Assembly (NCBI GenBank): GCA_947561585.1
Contig: CANNZV010002301.1
Location: forward strand, 220,788 to 284,787
DNA from: Caprella mutica
Taxonomy: Eukaryota > Arthropoda > Malacostraca > Amphipoda > Caprellidae
Reading direction: 5' to 3'
DNA length: 64,000 nt
The translations under genes were made by a program, and so were the position numbers. Of this stretch, positions 36,843-47,970 are shown piece by piece. Within the stretch, counting starts at the first letter, position 1, and each line of letters starts with the position of its first letter. The notes below the pieces were generated by a model. That model did no database searches. It saw nothing but the letters and a program-made list of their open reading frames with translations, and was not told the DNA's origin.

Positions 36843-37333
36843 TAGGGGGTTTAACGTCTGCTTTGGAACCAAAGGCCATATCACTGACGTCAAAAGGAAA
36901 TTTAATACAAGGGACTGGAAGAAGCAGTCTGAGAGGAAAGTGGCTCCATGAACAAAGTCACTTACCACCGTCGGTGACAATGCTCATGGATGCAGAAAAG
37001 CTACTCCGTGAATGCAGTCACTTACCAAGGAATGTGACGAAACGGGACACAAGCACCGGTGGCTGCACTCACGGATGGAAGAGGAAAATGAAGAGGTGAT
37101 ATTAAATGAAGCCTACGAGCCTACCTAACACAAAATTCTAAGACCTCGTAGTTGAAGAGCATAACCCTAGCGCTATCCTCTAAAACTGCAAGTAGCGTTA
37201 AAAAAATGATAAACCTTGTAAACAATGAAAAGACAATCCATAATCCAAATTACAACAGTTTGGGGCCCAAGGGACGCCACCCCCCTTCTCTTCCATTCAC
37301 CACAAACAGCTTCAGGATAGAGCCCCTAGGGGT
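36835..37333 (+). mobile_element. dispersed repeat R2, copy 2, with 14-bp target duplication
   Basis: The 14-base direct repeat CTGTGATCAGTAAT lies at 36821-36834 and 37334-37347, as expected for a target duplication made by LINE machinery. The interior has two blocks: a 5' part seen in all three copies, and a 3' part (CCAAATTACAACAGTTTGGG to CAGCTTCAGGATAGAGCC) shared with the copy at 42000. No RT is present, so it is SINE-like in behaviour. A 78-codon frame is open in this copy. Confidence 0.65.
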
Positions 37334-37624
37334 CTGTGATCAGTAATAATGACCTAAATTAAGTAAGGAAATGTCTTCATAAATATTTAGAAATAGTAAA
37401 TGTATCTAGCTATACCAAAATGTTTATAGATAGCTACTAAATGTCCAATGTAGCAATAACGAATATGTTTATACACAGTAAAATGTTCGATGGTAGCTAA
37501 ATGCTGTTTGTACTAGAAAATAAAATATAGATTTAACATAGCAATAGAACAATATTGCCGAATAGATATATGAACAAAATTACCTGCAATCATTCAGTGT
37601 GCCAATGTTCAATTATGTACATCT

Positions 37625-37740
37625 AGAACCTCGTAGTTGAAGACCATAAACCTAGCGCTATCCTTTAAAACTGAAAGTACCGATAAAATAGAAGAAAAAA
37701 AATCAAGAACCTAAATTACAACAGTTCGGCAGTTTTGGAT
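37625..37740 (+). repeat. partial R2-associated repeat
   Basis: The segment AACCTCGTAGTTGAAGANCA, CCTAGCGCTATCCT and AAATTACAACAGTT repeats the order found at 37143-37262. It looks like a truncated copy of the 3' half of R2. Confidence 0.55.
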
Positions 37741-38451
37741 GAAGATCACAGTAGAAATAGTGCAAGCCATAGCTACTTATTAAATAAATATCATTCACAT
37801 TCATCATTAGTGAAGACCCAGTTGAGCTGCCTTGAAATAAAGTGAGAGTAGAATAATTGATTGGTAGCTACAAGAGATTTGTAAGCAGTCATCATAGGTC
37901 TTAATATTTAATGTAGGGCAGAGTGAAGATTGTTTTCGATACATTCACCAAATTCGGAAATATAATTGGAAGCGGTTCAGTATTTGTTTTCTTTATATAT
38001 TTCTGGTGTATCATATTCACTCTTCCCTACGCTAATTAATTGCTACCGAAACCGTTTACCAATAGATTAATTTTCTAAAAATTTTCAAAAATCATTAGTA
38101 AACCATCTGGAAAACTCCAGTTGGTTCCAAATTGACATAATATTTCAGTGTCACGCATCCTTCACCAAGTCAGCAAAGAGTTATACAGTAAAACTACTAA
38201 GTTTTCAAGTGATGAGTTATGAAGCACTCGAGTAATGGGGACCAAAATTAGGAAATGCATCTGATTTATAAAGTAGTTTTCTATATTTAAACTATAGAAA
38301 ATATATGCCTCAAGAATTGCGTCACAGTTACCCCTCAATAACCATAGTTTTCTATGATTTAATCATAGAAAACTATGAATAGATGAAGTGGTTGATAGAT
38401 GAAGGAGCCAATACTTCATAACTCAGGCGTTTCACTGTAATGACTCTCCTA
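37741..38451. other. 3' flank of SGPP with a perfect 35-bp palindrome
   Basis: Presumed 3' untranslated and downstream DNA of the minus-strand gene. A perfect palindrome with 17-base arms sits at 38343-38377 (arm CATAGTTTTCTATGATT). It contains ATTAAA on the minus strand at about 38354-38359, a possible variant poly(A) signal about 95 bases after the stop. No other gene was seen. Confidence 0.45.
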
Positions 38452-41400
38452 TCAAACCTCCGTATAAAAAGTAGGTCTCTCGACATTGAGCAGCCTGAAT
38501 ATAGCTGGTGCTACTGTGATGATACTGAGACCAATACAAGTGTAGGTGATGAACTTGTAGCCACACTCTATGAAGCAGTGCTGCACTCGACTTAGAGGAG
38601 ACACCTGACGCTTCTGTCTCCTGGAGGTGTGCAGAAGGTAGTCCTCCATCTCCACCTGCATAGCAGTACATAGGACTCGCATGGCACTTTTTCGCACAAC
38701 GTGTCGGGTGACCAAAATCACGAGTAAGCCAAGGATAGTCCGCACTAGTGACTGGAAGATCATGGCGTTTGTAGGCCATAGGATAGGGTAAGGGTGGCTT
38801 GGGGAAGCATCGTCAGTTGTACTGAGGTTGTGAAGGGCAGCAATGATGCCCAGTTGGAAATTAAGCCAGAAACCTAGTAGGATGCCGCAGCCAACTCCCA
38901 GAATGACGGCCGTGTCTCCTCTGGTGGGGGAAAGAGTCATTAACTTGTAGCCAGGGTAAGTCAGGAGTGGTGAGAGAGAAAATTGATAAGATATTTGTGT
39001 GAGATAGTTTGAACAAAAAATAAAATATTCCAGTTTTTTCATAGATTAATTCCCTGTGAGTTAGCTAGCTACTCCAAAAAAACTGAGACATGGGTTGCAA
39101 AATGTTGTGATCTGGTGACATGTATTCTAAATAGCTATAGCTAGCTATGAGTACACTGGCCAACATATACTATTTCTACTAGCTAGTTAGCTACAACTAT
39201 TTAAAATATTTCAATTTTCGAAAAAAATAGTATTATACAGAATAACAACAATCAGTAGCCTAATATATGTTCATGTTCACTCCAGTACAACCTACAATTA
39301 CAACATGTCCCAGAGCCGATGAAACTCAAAGTCAATTTTCAAAGGAAAAAAATTCCAACCACAAAAAAAATCACCATTATGGTTTATATTTTAAAAGTAA
39401 AAACTTTAAATGCCAACTAATACAGATTGTATGAAAAGTAACTAGCAGTAACCATATATCTATCTAGCTACATGTTCTTCCCATATGATAAGTTTTATAC
39501 CACCTAACCCTCACCTGGCGGGGTTCCAAGATGCAGTGGAAGGGTAGGCTGCAACCATGGCAGTGGACAACCCAAACACCAACAGTGGTGCAATGGGGTG
39601 ACTGAGGATGGTGTGGTCCAGAGCCTCAATGAGGGGGATGGCAGTGGCAAAGAGGAACAGCGCCAACAAGATTCCACAAATCACATCCTGCAAAGAAATG
39701 AATCAACATTTGTATTCATTTATTACATACAATTTTAATGCAGCTAGCTATTTATACTCAACATTATATAATCTAAAGAGTCTGAAAATTTAATGGGACT
39801 TATTAAGAAAGAAGCTCGTGAAACTTCGGCTAAGTGGGCCTTAAAATTCCTCAGATTTGAGGATGGATAAACTTTGTGAAAAAAAAAAAAAAAAAAAAAA
39901 GCCTTTATGGTCCATTTGTAAGGGACTTTTTGATAAATAGATAATAAATTATATTGCATCATATGTCAAATTTGATCGATATGAATCATAAAAAAAATGA
40001 CAGATTATCGATTGTGAATTTCTTTTCGGGACATTTCTTCAGGGATGCCACAAACAGTGAGAGAGTGGTGTATGTGTCTCACAGGGTCTACTCTAAGGGA
40101 AATAACCAGGGTTATAACAATATGCTTTTAAAGTCATAGATCCTGAAAATATTATGGACTAAGATAATTTAATAGAATTGAATCGTTCTAAACCAGAAGT
40201 AGCTATATAGTATTCGATCCCATTTCATATTGTTTCTTCTGTGATGTTCTTAAGATCTATGATTTAAAAAGCATATTGTCACAACTCTAGTAATAACCAT
40301 CTTCATGCTCACCAAGACACTGTGCATCCCGAGGTAAATACGAGACAAGCCAACGGTGAGGCCCCAAACGCAAACAAGAATGGAGCAAAACACCCAGTCA
40401 ATCTGAAAAACATTTCAGTGTGATACTAACACTTTGTAGATAAGTTACGAATTATCGGTCAGTTTCACATCTTCGGTTGAATAAGATGAACCGACTGATA
40501 ATTTGTAACTTTGCCTATAAAAAAAATCTAAGATATTTTGAATGATGCCAAGGAGGTTGAACCATTAGATAAAAAACTAACAATTTTAATTGAATTGACA
40601 TTTTAATTTGTAATCATTTTAAGCATATGTTAATTTTTTTACATTTTGCATATAACTTTAGAAAAAAAATGGGCATATTAAAACAAATTATTTTTATAAT
40701 AAGTAATCTTACGAAATACTATATTAGGTAGCTAGCTCGCCACCAAATTGAGTAACTAACAACTAAACAATCGTTAACGAGCTTAAAATTCACAATATAT
40801 GTTACAATATCTAGATTATACAGCTTCTAGTTATATCCAAAGGAAACCACTTGACGATGACTAACTTGGTATCGACTGAGAGAGAAGAGGAATATTCCAC
40901 CAGGTAGTGCCAGGCCCACAGCCGCGTGAGTGGAAGGCATCCCATACTCTAGTAGCCACTTGTTGTCCAGACGCATCACAGGCGGGGACAGGGGACGGGG
41001 AATCTTGATCAGATCCTTCAGTGCTTGCCCTGTAATCAAGTGAAAATTAGCACATTGACAAAAAAGTGTACTGATATGATCTGTAATTTCATAAAGGGAA
41101 ATTTTCTTCCAGACATATTTTTCTGAATATGAAAATTAACAAATTTGGATCTGATAGACACACAAATAGTGTTCATAATGAAGGAATTAATTCAGTAAAG
41201 TTCAAAGACTGCTTTGAAACCAAAGATCATGAAATTTTTTTGTAAACAAAGATCATGAATGTAGAAAAAATTGATGTGGATTGTAGAAAATAATCTATAA
41301 ATCACGCATATAGAGTTTTTATAGTTCCATTTATTGTTAGCATCACGAAATAGAGAAAAAGTTTCCACAACATTTTTAGAGTTGAAATATGCATACGTAG

Positions 41401-43495
41401 CTATATTTTTAATTACGTTACCAATGTAACGCATTAGACTCACCAATGTACATAGTCACCATCCAGAACACCACCACCCTCCTCATCACTGCGCCATCTA
41501 CATTCCACAGCCAGAAAGGAATCATGAAGGTGTAGAAAAGTTCATCACCAGTGAATGTGGCAGCCTTGAAGATGTAGTGCCATACCCTTGGAAAAAAATA
41601 ATTAAATTAGCTAGGGTAAGTTCTTAATTATCAGTCAGTTCCACATTTTCGGACACGTAAAAAAAAAACGATATAATAATAATTATTTAATTTTTATTAT
41701 TATTATATATATCGTTTTTTTCTTTATGTGTCCGAAAATGTGGAACTGACTGATAATTAAGAACTTACCCTAGTGAGTAATTGATTTATTGATAATGTTT
41801 GATGTAGCTAAGAGTTGATAATAATGAATACAGGATGAAAATACTTAGTCTTACTATTTATAGCTAAGTTATGAGGAATTTCAATGATCATATTTTAATT
41901 ATACTTACAGAATGATTTGACAATACACATCTAAGTAAATGAAATTATTTCAACAAGATTTTTAAAATAGACATAGCTATAAAGAATTAGTTAATTCAAT
42001 AGGGCGTTTAATGTGTGTTTTTTAAGAAAATTAAGTACAAGAGATTTGAAGAAGCAGTCAGAAAGGAAAATGGATCCCTGAATAAAATTACCAACCACCA
42101 GTCAGTAACAATGCTAATGGATGCAGAAAAGCTACTCTACGAATACTTTCTCTTGCCAAGGAATTTGACAAAAAGAGACACAAGCACCAGTGACTGCACT
42201 CACGGATGGAAGAGGAAAATGAAGAGGTGATAGTAAATGAAGCCTATGTGCCATAAAAAATATGAATCTTGCCTAATAATTCAAAAATACAATACATAAT
42301 CCAAATTACAACAGTTTGGGACACATTCTTTTCTTTTCACCCCAGACAGCTTCAGGATAGAGCCGCTGGAGGGTTCATACATAAATCAAGAACTAAATGG
42401 AAGAAGTTGTAAATTTATGAAATATTTAATAGCAATAAAACAGAAGGTAGCTACAGAGCTTTACTTCATCAGTACTGGCTATCAATCTTGTAGTTAGAAC
42501 ATGTTGCTTTATTTTACTCACCAGTTATTTATCTTATATTTAAGACTGTTTTCATTCTTGTCACTGTCTTGTACTTCATTTCCACCAATCATTTGAAGAC
42601 CAAACAGCGAGTTGATGGACGCATTGTATGACCCTGGAATAAAAGAAAAAATTCGATAATATAAACATAAAATACCTAGTTAGTTAACAAAATCTTTACT
42701 ACAATAATATGTAAGAATTGTTAATCTCACAATCAAATTATAAGAACCAGTTCATAGAATAAAATCTATAATTAAAAGAATATTAATTTGATATGAACAA
42801 ACAATAATATTTTACAAGTTAGTCAATAGTTGTTGAATGAAAATAGTTTATTCTTTTAATAGTAATCTTAACTAGGGTAAATTATGAGTTATTGTTCAGT
42901 TTCACATCTTCGGTCATATATAAAAAAAAAAAAATTATTTCATTTTAATTGGTATCCATGATACCTGCAGGTATCGTGGATACAAATAAAAATAAAATAA
43001 CAATAATAAATTTTTTTTTATATATGACCGAAGATATGAAACTACCAATAATTTGAAATTTACCCTAGGTACCTTTATTAGTAGAGCAATCATCTGAATC
43101 TGCTGAGGAACTGCATGGAGATTTTTGAACATCAGAGTGGTACCTGTAAGATTAAAACAATATGAACAAATAGCTATGTTAAAATAAACTGTTGTTACAT
43201 AAGTGCAAAAGAATTATTAATAGGAATTTACACTAATAGACAGAGAAGTCACAGTCAATAGTTTTCAATTGGCCTGATGCAACTAGCTATGGGTTATAGA
43301 ATTTGAAGTAACTAAAGTCAAATATTTCTTGAATTACATATGATAGTTAGCAAACTTGCCTTAATATTGAAATTTTCAAATGTCTTACCTAGAATTTTCA
43401 TCCTCATGCAGCACTCTTTCAATTCCAAAATATTTCTGGAAGTCTACTACAAGTTCAGGACTTTGAAGCCAATTTAGACAGTTGATTAGCCCCAT
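38452..43495 (-). CDS. SGPP: sphingosine-1-phosphate phosphatase (PAP2 family), 8 exons, 447 aa
   Basis: An ER membrane enzyme that removes the phosphate from sphingosine-1-phosphate and so controls S1P/ceramide balance. The minus-strand exons are 43495-43389, 43143-43073, 42633-42522, 41586-41444, 41029-40851, 40402-40313, 39687-39515 and 38920-38452. All introns are GT-AG, and the lengths sum to 1344 bases, an exact 447 codons plus stop. PAP2 motifs are KDLIKIPRP (149-157), PSTH (176-179) and SRIYLGMH (224-231, histidine 231), followed by DVICG. Several hydrophobic segments follow. The N-terminus (LQSPELVVDFQKYFGI) and GDTAVILG in exon 8 match the vertebrate SGPP1/SGPP2 pattern. Length is close to the vertebrate proteins (about 400-440). 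The start ATG at 43495 is the first in the conserved frame. Human-type SGPP1 versus SGPP2 cannot be told apart. No promoter was identified. The introns carry at least five mobile-element copies. Confidence 0.95.
40109..40287. mobile_element. TA-target MITE family B, copy 3, in SGPP intron 6
   Basis: Its decayed ends (GGGTTATAACAATATGC and GCATATTGTCACAACTC) and the TCATAGATC / GATCTATGA blocks match copy 2. It ends 25 bases from the exon 6 edge, so it occupies the 5' part of the intron on the gene strand. Confidence 0.8.
40440..40516. mobile_element. TA-target MITE family A, copy 4, internally deleted, in SGPP intron 5
   Basis: TAAGTTACGAATTATCGGTC and GACTGATAATTTGTAACTTTG pair as inverted arms with only about 35 bases between them. 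The usual A/T-rich centre is gone. Confidence 0.75.
41614..41770. mobile_element. TA-target MITE family A, copy 5, in SGPP intron 3
   Basis: Nearly perfect arms of about 60 bases start GGGTAAGTTCTTAATTATC and end GATAATTAAGAACTTACCC. TA flanks both sides (41612-41613 and 41771-41772). It is the best-preserved member and can fold into one long hairpin. It lies 27 bases before the exon 4 acceptor edge. Confidence 0.88.
42000..42378 (+). repeat. dispersed repeat R2, copy 3, in SGPP intron 3
   Basis: It matches copy 2 in both blocks, including ATGCTNATGGATGCAGAAAAG, ACTCACGGATGGAAGAGG and CAGCTTCAGGATAGAGCC. It runs antisense to SGPP. A 71-codon frame is open here and resembles that of copy 2 at the protein level. 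Confidence 0.75.
42875..43065. mobile_element. TA-target MITE family A, copy 6, next to the SGPP exon 2 donor
   Basis: The ends GGGTAAATTATGAGTTATTG and AATAATTTGAAATTTACCC are flanked by TA (42873-42874 and 43066-43067). The centre palindrome (GGTATCCATGATACC, CTGCA) is shared with copy 1. On the gene strand the donor reads GTACC, then the TA, then the element, which begins at intron base +8. Confidence 0.88.
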
Positions 43496-43954
43496 AGTGG
43501 TGAAGTAGGTTGCCAATTACAGAAGAGTAGAGAGACTAGTACAAAGCTACTTAGAGTGAGAATGGAGATCATACATTGCTAGCTGCAAAGTATATATTCA
43601 AAGATACTGTAAGATAAGAATAAGATTCATTTTAAATTCATTATGTTGCAAACTAGCACACAGGTGACATGTATAGTTTAGATATAGCTAATAGGTATAT
43701 AGCCTAAACAGATTACAGTTCAGAACTTCAGGCTAAAGCACATAGCTATCTCAAATTCTCAAGTTCAGGACTTCAGAAGAATGGGTGTAGTAGTGTAGTA
43801 GCCAATCAAAGTAAAATCATGTGACTCTTCTGAGTCATCTAGCTACTCTCCATTTGCAGTTTGACTCACCAAGAGAAGGCAAGAAGCTACAGTTCGCTCC
43901 AAAGGACCAAAATGATCATATTAAATTAATTACTTTTAAAATAATATTGTACTG
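43496..43954. other. 5' flank of SGPP
   Basis: The presumed 5' untranslated region and promoter of the minus-strand gene lie here, but no TATA box or start site could be fixed. A CCAATCA box (plus strand) is at about 43803. The flank ends at the first repeat of the MITE cluster. Confidence 0.4.
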
Positions 43955-44223
43955 CCAGTCTGCAGAATGTGTCTCTTCTCCTGCAGAGATTTTAATTTGA
44001 GAGAGGGTTACTCTCTGACTCTCAGCAGCAAATTCAGAATCTCCTGCAGCTAAATTAATTAATTCCTATGTTACATAGGAATTAATTCAAAATCTCTCGC
44101 AGCAAAATTAATTGTAACATTAACATAGGAATTAATTCATGATCTCAGGCAGAGATCTCCAATTTCTAAAATTTAATCAAAAAACACTCGCAGAGAGTCT
44201 TGGAAAAATGTTCCATATTCTGC
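43955..44223. mobile_element. MITE family R1a, intact target-free copy
   Basis: Starts CCAGTCTGCAGAATGTG and ends near GTTCCATATTCTGC. It contains the unoccupied site TTCTCCTGCAGAG, the place where other R1a copies carry insertions. R1a is about 260 bp with CCAGTCTGCAGAAT inverted ends. Confidence 0.75.
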
Positions 44224-44358
44224 CCAGTCTGCAGAATATGGGAGATATTTGGGATATTCTCTCTGAACAATTTTGAATTAATTCCTATATTTACATTAAT
44301 CTTGCTACAAACACTTCTGAATTAATCCCTATATTCACATCAAGACTGCAGGAACTGG
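44224..44358. mobile_element. CCAGTCTG-family hybrid or truncated element
   Basis: It begins CCAGTCTGCAGAATATGG, continues with ATTAATTCCTATATTTACATT phrases and ends GACTGCAGGAACTGG. It seems to mix R1a and R1c sequence. Confidence 0.5.
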
Positions 44359-44594
44359 CCAGTCTGTATTTGGTGCAAAAAATTCCACTGACTTCTTGAA
44401 AAAGCTGAAAAAATCCATCATAAATTTCCAGTAATTTGGCTGAACCACCAACATTTAATCCATTTTTCCACCGAAAATTAATGGTAACTTAGGAATAAAT
44501 AGCTAAAAATCCACTGACTTTGCCAGAGTATTATTTTAAATGGAAAAAAATCCCACCGACTAGTCGCTTGAATTTACCATGAAATACAGTCTGG
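44359..44594. mobile_element. MITE family R1b copy
   Basis: From CCAGTCTGTATTTGGTGC to GAAATACAGTCTGG. It has the internal TCCACCGAC and CATTTAATCCA blocks of the family. R1b is about 240-260 bp. Confidence 0.75.
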
Positions 44595-44734
44595 GGAACT
44601 GGTAAACTGTTCTCCAATAAATCATCTAGTTTGGCTTCTGTTCTCAGTAAAATAGTAATACATGTAAATATAGGAGGAAATTAGGGATTGTTCACACAGA
44701 AAATGTTAAAAATGTCCCATGTTCTGCAGACTGG
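44590..44734. mobile_element. MITE family R1c copy
   Basis: From GGAACTGGTAAACTGTTCTCC to AATGTCCCATGTTCTGCAG and ACTGG. A second copy in the opposite orientation is at 63118-63260. Confidence 0.6.
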
Positions 44735-44955
44735 ATGTCAAATTACCCCCAAAAATTAAATAACCGGAGACTGATTTTGCATACTTTGCAGACTTTCCTG
44801 CCACACTTGAAAACATGGAGGAACTGGTAATGTGAACGGTTCTCCAAGAAAATTGAAGAAATTCTCTATTTTGGCCAGTCACTGTCACTCTCTGAGTCTG
44901 CAGAATATGGAACATTTTTCCAAGACTCTCTGCGGGAGTTTTTGATCGAATTTAA

Positions 44956-45757
44956 GGGGACCGACTCCCAAAATTTAAAACATTTTTATTATTGAAGCTA
45001 CAATTATGAAACTTGGTATCCATATAGAGAATTTAATTCTAAGCCCTTTTGGTTTATGAAATTTTTTCGATTTGACGCATAGAAAACTATTTATTCAAAG
45101 AAAACGGAAAAAAAATAAAAAATTTAAATTTTCAAAATCTGTCAATTTTGAAGATACGGCATTGTGGTTTTTTCATTCGAAGCGCAAGATAATGCTCTAC
45201 AATAACTGCAGACCAAAAATTTTGAATTCATATTTATTGTTGCATTTTTTGAATTTTTCCAAAAAAAAATTTATTTCACAATTTCTGGAAAAAAACAAAT
45301 ACTGAAAAAGTCTAAGTCCAAGATAAGAAATTTTGTTCTGCAGTTATTGTAGAGCATTATCTTGCGCTTCGAATGCAAAAAAACCGCAATGCCGTATCTT
45401 CAAAATTGACGGAGATTTCGAACCTTCAATACAGTAATTTATAGGTTTTCAGAACAGGTAATAAAAGCCAAACAAAGTTTTTTGTTTTTGTTTTTTGTCT
45501 GGCACTGAATCCCCTTGGACTGTCAGGGCTCTCTGTCAGCAGGGTACTTCAGGCATATAACCGACAATCATTCTTCGCTAAAGCAAAAATAAACAACTAT
45601 TTTTATATGAGCTAAATTTGAAAAAAAATAAAGCTAAAAAAAAAAACGCTACCTATAGTATTAATATTTGACACAGACAATCTTACCATATAATTGAAGC
45701 TATTTAAGCAATAAAAAAATATTTGCTAAATTTTTAAATTTTACGGAGTCGATCTCC
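44956..45757. mobile_element. TTAA-target element with large internal hairpin (802 bp)
   Basis: TTAA lies at both edges (44952-44955 and 45758-45761). The ends GGGGACCGACTCC and GGAGTCGATCTCC are inverted repeats with two mismatches. An inner inverted repeat of about 70 bases (around 45148-45220 and 45330-45412, with AAGATACGGCATTG and GCGCAAGATAATGC) dominates the middle. A TTAA target suggests a piggyBac or Kolobok type. No transposase is present. Confidence 0.8.
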
Positions 45758-45949
45758 TTAAGAAATTGGAGATCTCAGCTGGAGATCTTGAATTAATTCC
45801 TATGTTACCATTAATTTAGGTGCAGGAGATTTGAATTAATTCCTATGTTACCATTAATCAGATTTAATCTAGCTGCAGTAGCCAGGAGATTCTGAATCTG
45901 CTGCTGAGAGTCAGACAGCCAGTCTGCAGAATGTGTCTCTTCTCTCGCA

Positions 45950-46212
45950 CCAGATTGTATTTGGTGGTAAATTTCAATGATATCTCAGGAGATATTCAAT
46001 TTCTCAAGTAAATAAATTCCTGCAATGTCGGAGGATATTTAGCAATTAATTCCTTTAATGCCATTAGTAATTTTTGGAGGAGAAACTGAAAAAAAGTTGG
46101 AGGACTCAGGACTAGACAAATTGATGAAAAATGTTGGCAGCAATTTCTCAGATTTTTGAAAAAGTCAGAGGAGTTCAGTGCTGAGTGCACCAAGCCACCA
46201 AATACAAACTGG
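45950..46212. mobile_element. R1b element inserted in R1a, 8-bp target duplication
   Basis: From CCAGATTGTATTTGGTGG to CCACCAAATACAAACTGG. The flanking octamers are CTCTCGCA (45942-45949) and CTCCCGCA (46213-46220), one mismatch. Eight-base duplications point to the hAT superfamily. Confidence 0.8.
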
Positions 46213-46807
46213 CTCCCGCACCTAGTTTCAGAGAATGTTCATTGAGTCGCCAATATATACATCTTTTTTATCAAAAATAAGTCAACTAAAATTAGTAATG
46301 CAGTCGCCAGTCGTCATAATTTAATTCCAATTTTGAAAGTCGAGTCGTCAATATACCTATATTATTATAACTACCTAAATTAATTGAGAGCGTATCAGCC
46401 AATCAGAGAGAGAGGCATACAACTGATACCAGCCAATCACAGAGAGCCTGAGAGAGGCCTAATTTCTTCCATAGTTATTCATTTGTTTTTTTTCCGATAA
46501 TTAATCAGAGACCATCAAATAAAATGACAAATAGTGACATCATTCATAACAAAAGAACACCGAAAACAGAAGACTGACATACAATTTGAATTCTACATCG
46601 TGCAAGTTGAGCCCCATATCAAAACAAAATGGCTGCTTTGTTTACATTTCAACAGAGATGCGCATTGCGCGGTTCCGCTGATTATGATTATGAGTCACCA
46701 ATTTTAATTTTATATCTAATTTAAGTGCTCATTAGTCGTCTATATATGTGAAAGATATTTATTTTCATAAATTTTAAGTCGACAATTAATCGGCGACTTG
46801 GTACATA

Positions 46808-47970
46808 GCGTCAGACCGGGTGGCTTTGCGCACTTCAACATTCCGGGTGAAGTTGCGCATCGGTAATTGACAGCGAATGCGTGAAAATATTTCAAATCTG
46901 ACAACACCATTGGAAAGAGCAGCTCTTAAACCCCCTAGTCCATAAATTTCACGAAAATCGTAAGAGATTAAGTATAGATACTAAGTGTTCAAACAGAGAC
47001 CTATGTTTTTTATAGCAAAATAATTATTTTGGACTAGAATCGAATCTCCGCGAACTATGCTATAGTGTTGATAATAATGCTCCAATTTTATTGCAACTTA
47101 CGTTGGATACACATAATTTACTGCAGATTAACGTCATGTAAGATGATTTTAATAATAATTATAAATTGAGATATAACAAATATACTAGATGCGCAAATAC
47201 GCCCTGGGAATATTTTAATTCACGGGTGGTTTTGCGCACATTTATTAATAAAGTTAAAGAGCTCTTATTCATTAGTAAACCTGTGATATTCATCCCGGAT
47301 ATTCCTATACCACGGCAATTCCACAGCAGCCTCACGGCAATTCCACAGCAGCCTCACGGCAATTGCACAGCAGCCTCACGGCAATTGCACAGCAGCCTCA
47401 CGGCAATTGCACAGCAGCCTCACGGCAATTGCACAGCAGCCTCACGGCAATTGCACAGCAGCCTCACGGCAATTGCACAGCAGTCTCACGGCAATTGCAC
47501 AGCAGTCTCACGGCAATTGCATAGCAGACTCACGGCAATTGCACAGCAGCCTCACGGCAATTGCACAGTAGACTAACGGCAATTGCACAGCAGACTCACG
47601 GCAATTGCACAGCAGACTCACGGCAATTGCATAGCAGACTCACGGCAATTGCACAGCAGACTCACGGCAATTGGCACAGTTTATACATAGGGTGAACTTG
47701 CACACTGCGCAGTTTCACATTGGGTTTATTTGCGCGGTGCGCAAATTCACCCGGTAAGTGCGCAAAATTCACCCGGTTTATCCCCACGATCTTTGCACAC
47801 AGTTTTTCGATGATAACTTTTTTTCTATTGAACTTAAAGAGTTGAAACTTGATGTGCACCTAGGTCTACCCTTCATCTATCTGCACACAAAAAATCAGAT
47901 CGCTGACTTCTCTAGTTTTTTCGTAAAATCAAAGTATGCGGAAAATTCGCAAAGCCACCCAATCCGATGC
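46808..47970. mobile_element. TA-target DNA element inside the hAT-like MITE (1163 bp)
   Basis: Its ends are inverted: GCGTCAGACC plus GGGTGGCTTTGCG at left, CGCAAAGCCACCC plus AATCCGATGC at right. TA lies on both sides (46806-46807 and 47971-47972). The intact sister MITE shows the empty site (GTTACATACTCTTG on its minus strand). Motifs like GGGTGAANTTGCGCA recur near both ends in both orientations. It codes for no transposase. Confidence 0.85.
47309..47673 (+). repeat. 22-bp minisatellite inside the TA-target element
   Basis: The unit CACGGCAATTGCACAGCAGCCT repeats about 16 times, with GACT and GTCT variants toward the right. The open frames here are a by-product of low stop-codon content. 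Confidence 0.92.

Noticed and set aside
38432..38779. alternative minus-strand frame over SGPP exon 8
   Set aside because: It is out of phase with the spliced gene and lacks family similarity; the in-phase frame continues GDTAVILG.
47166..47576. 136-codon frame rich in QLHSSLTAIAQQ
   Set aside because: Translation of the 22-bp minisatellite inside a DNA element.
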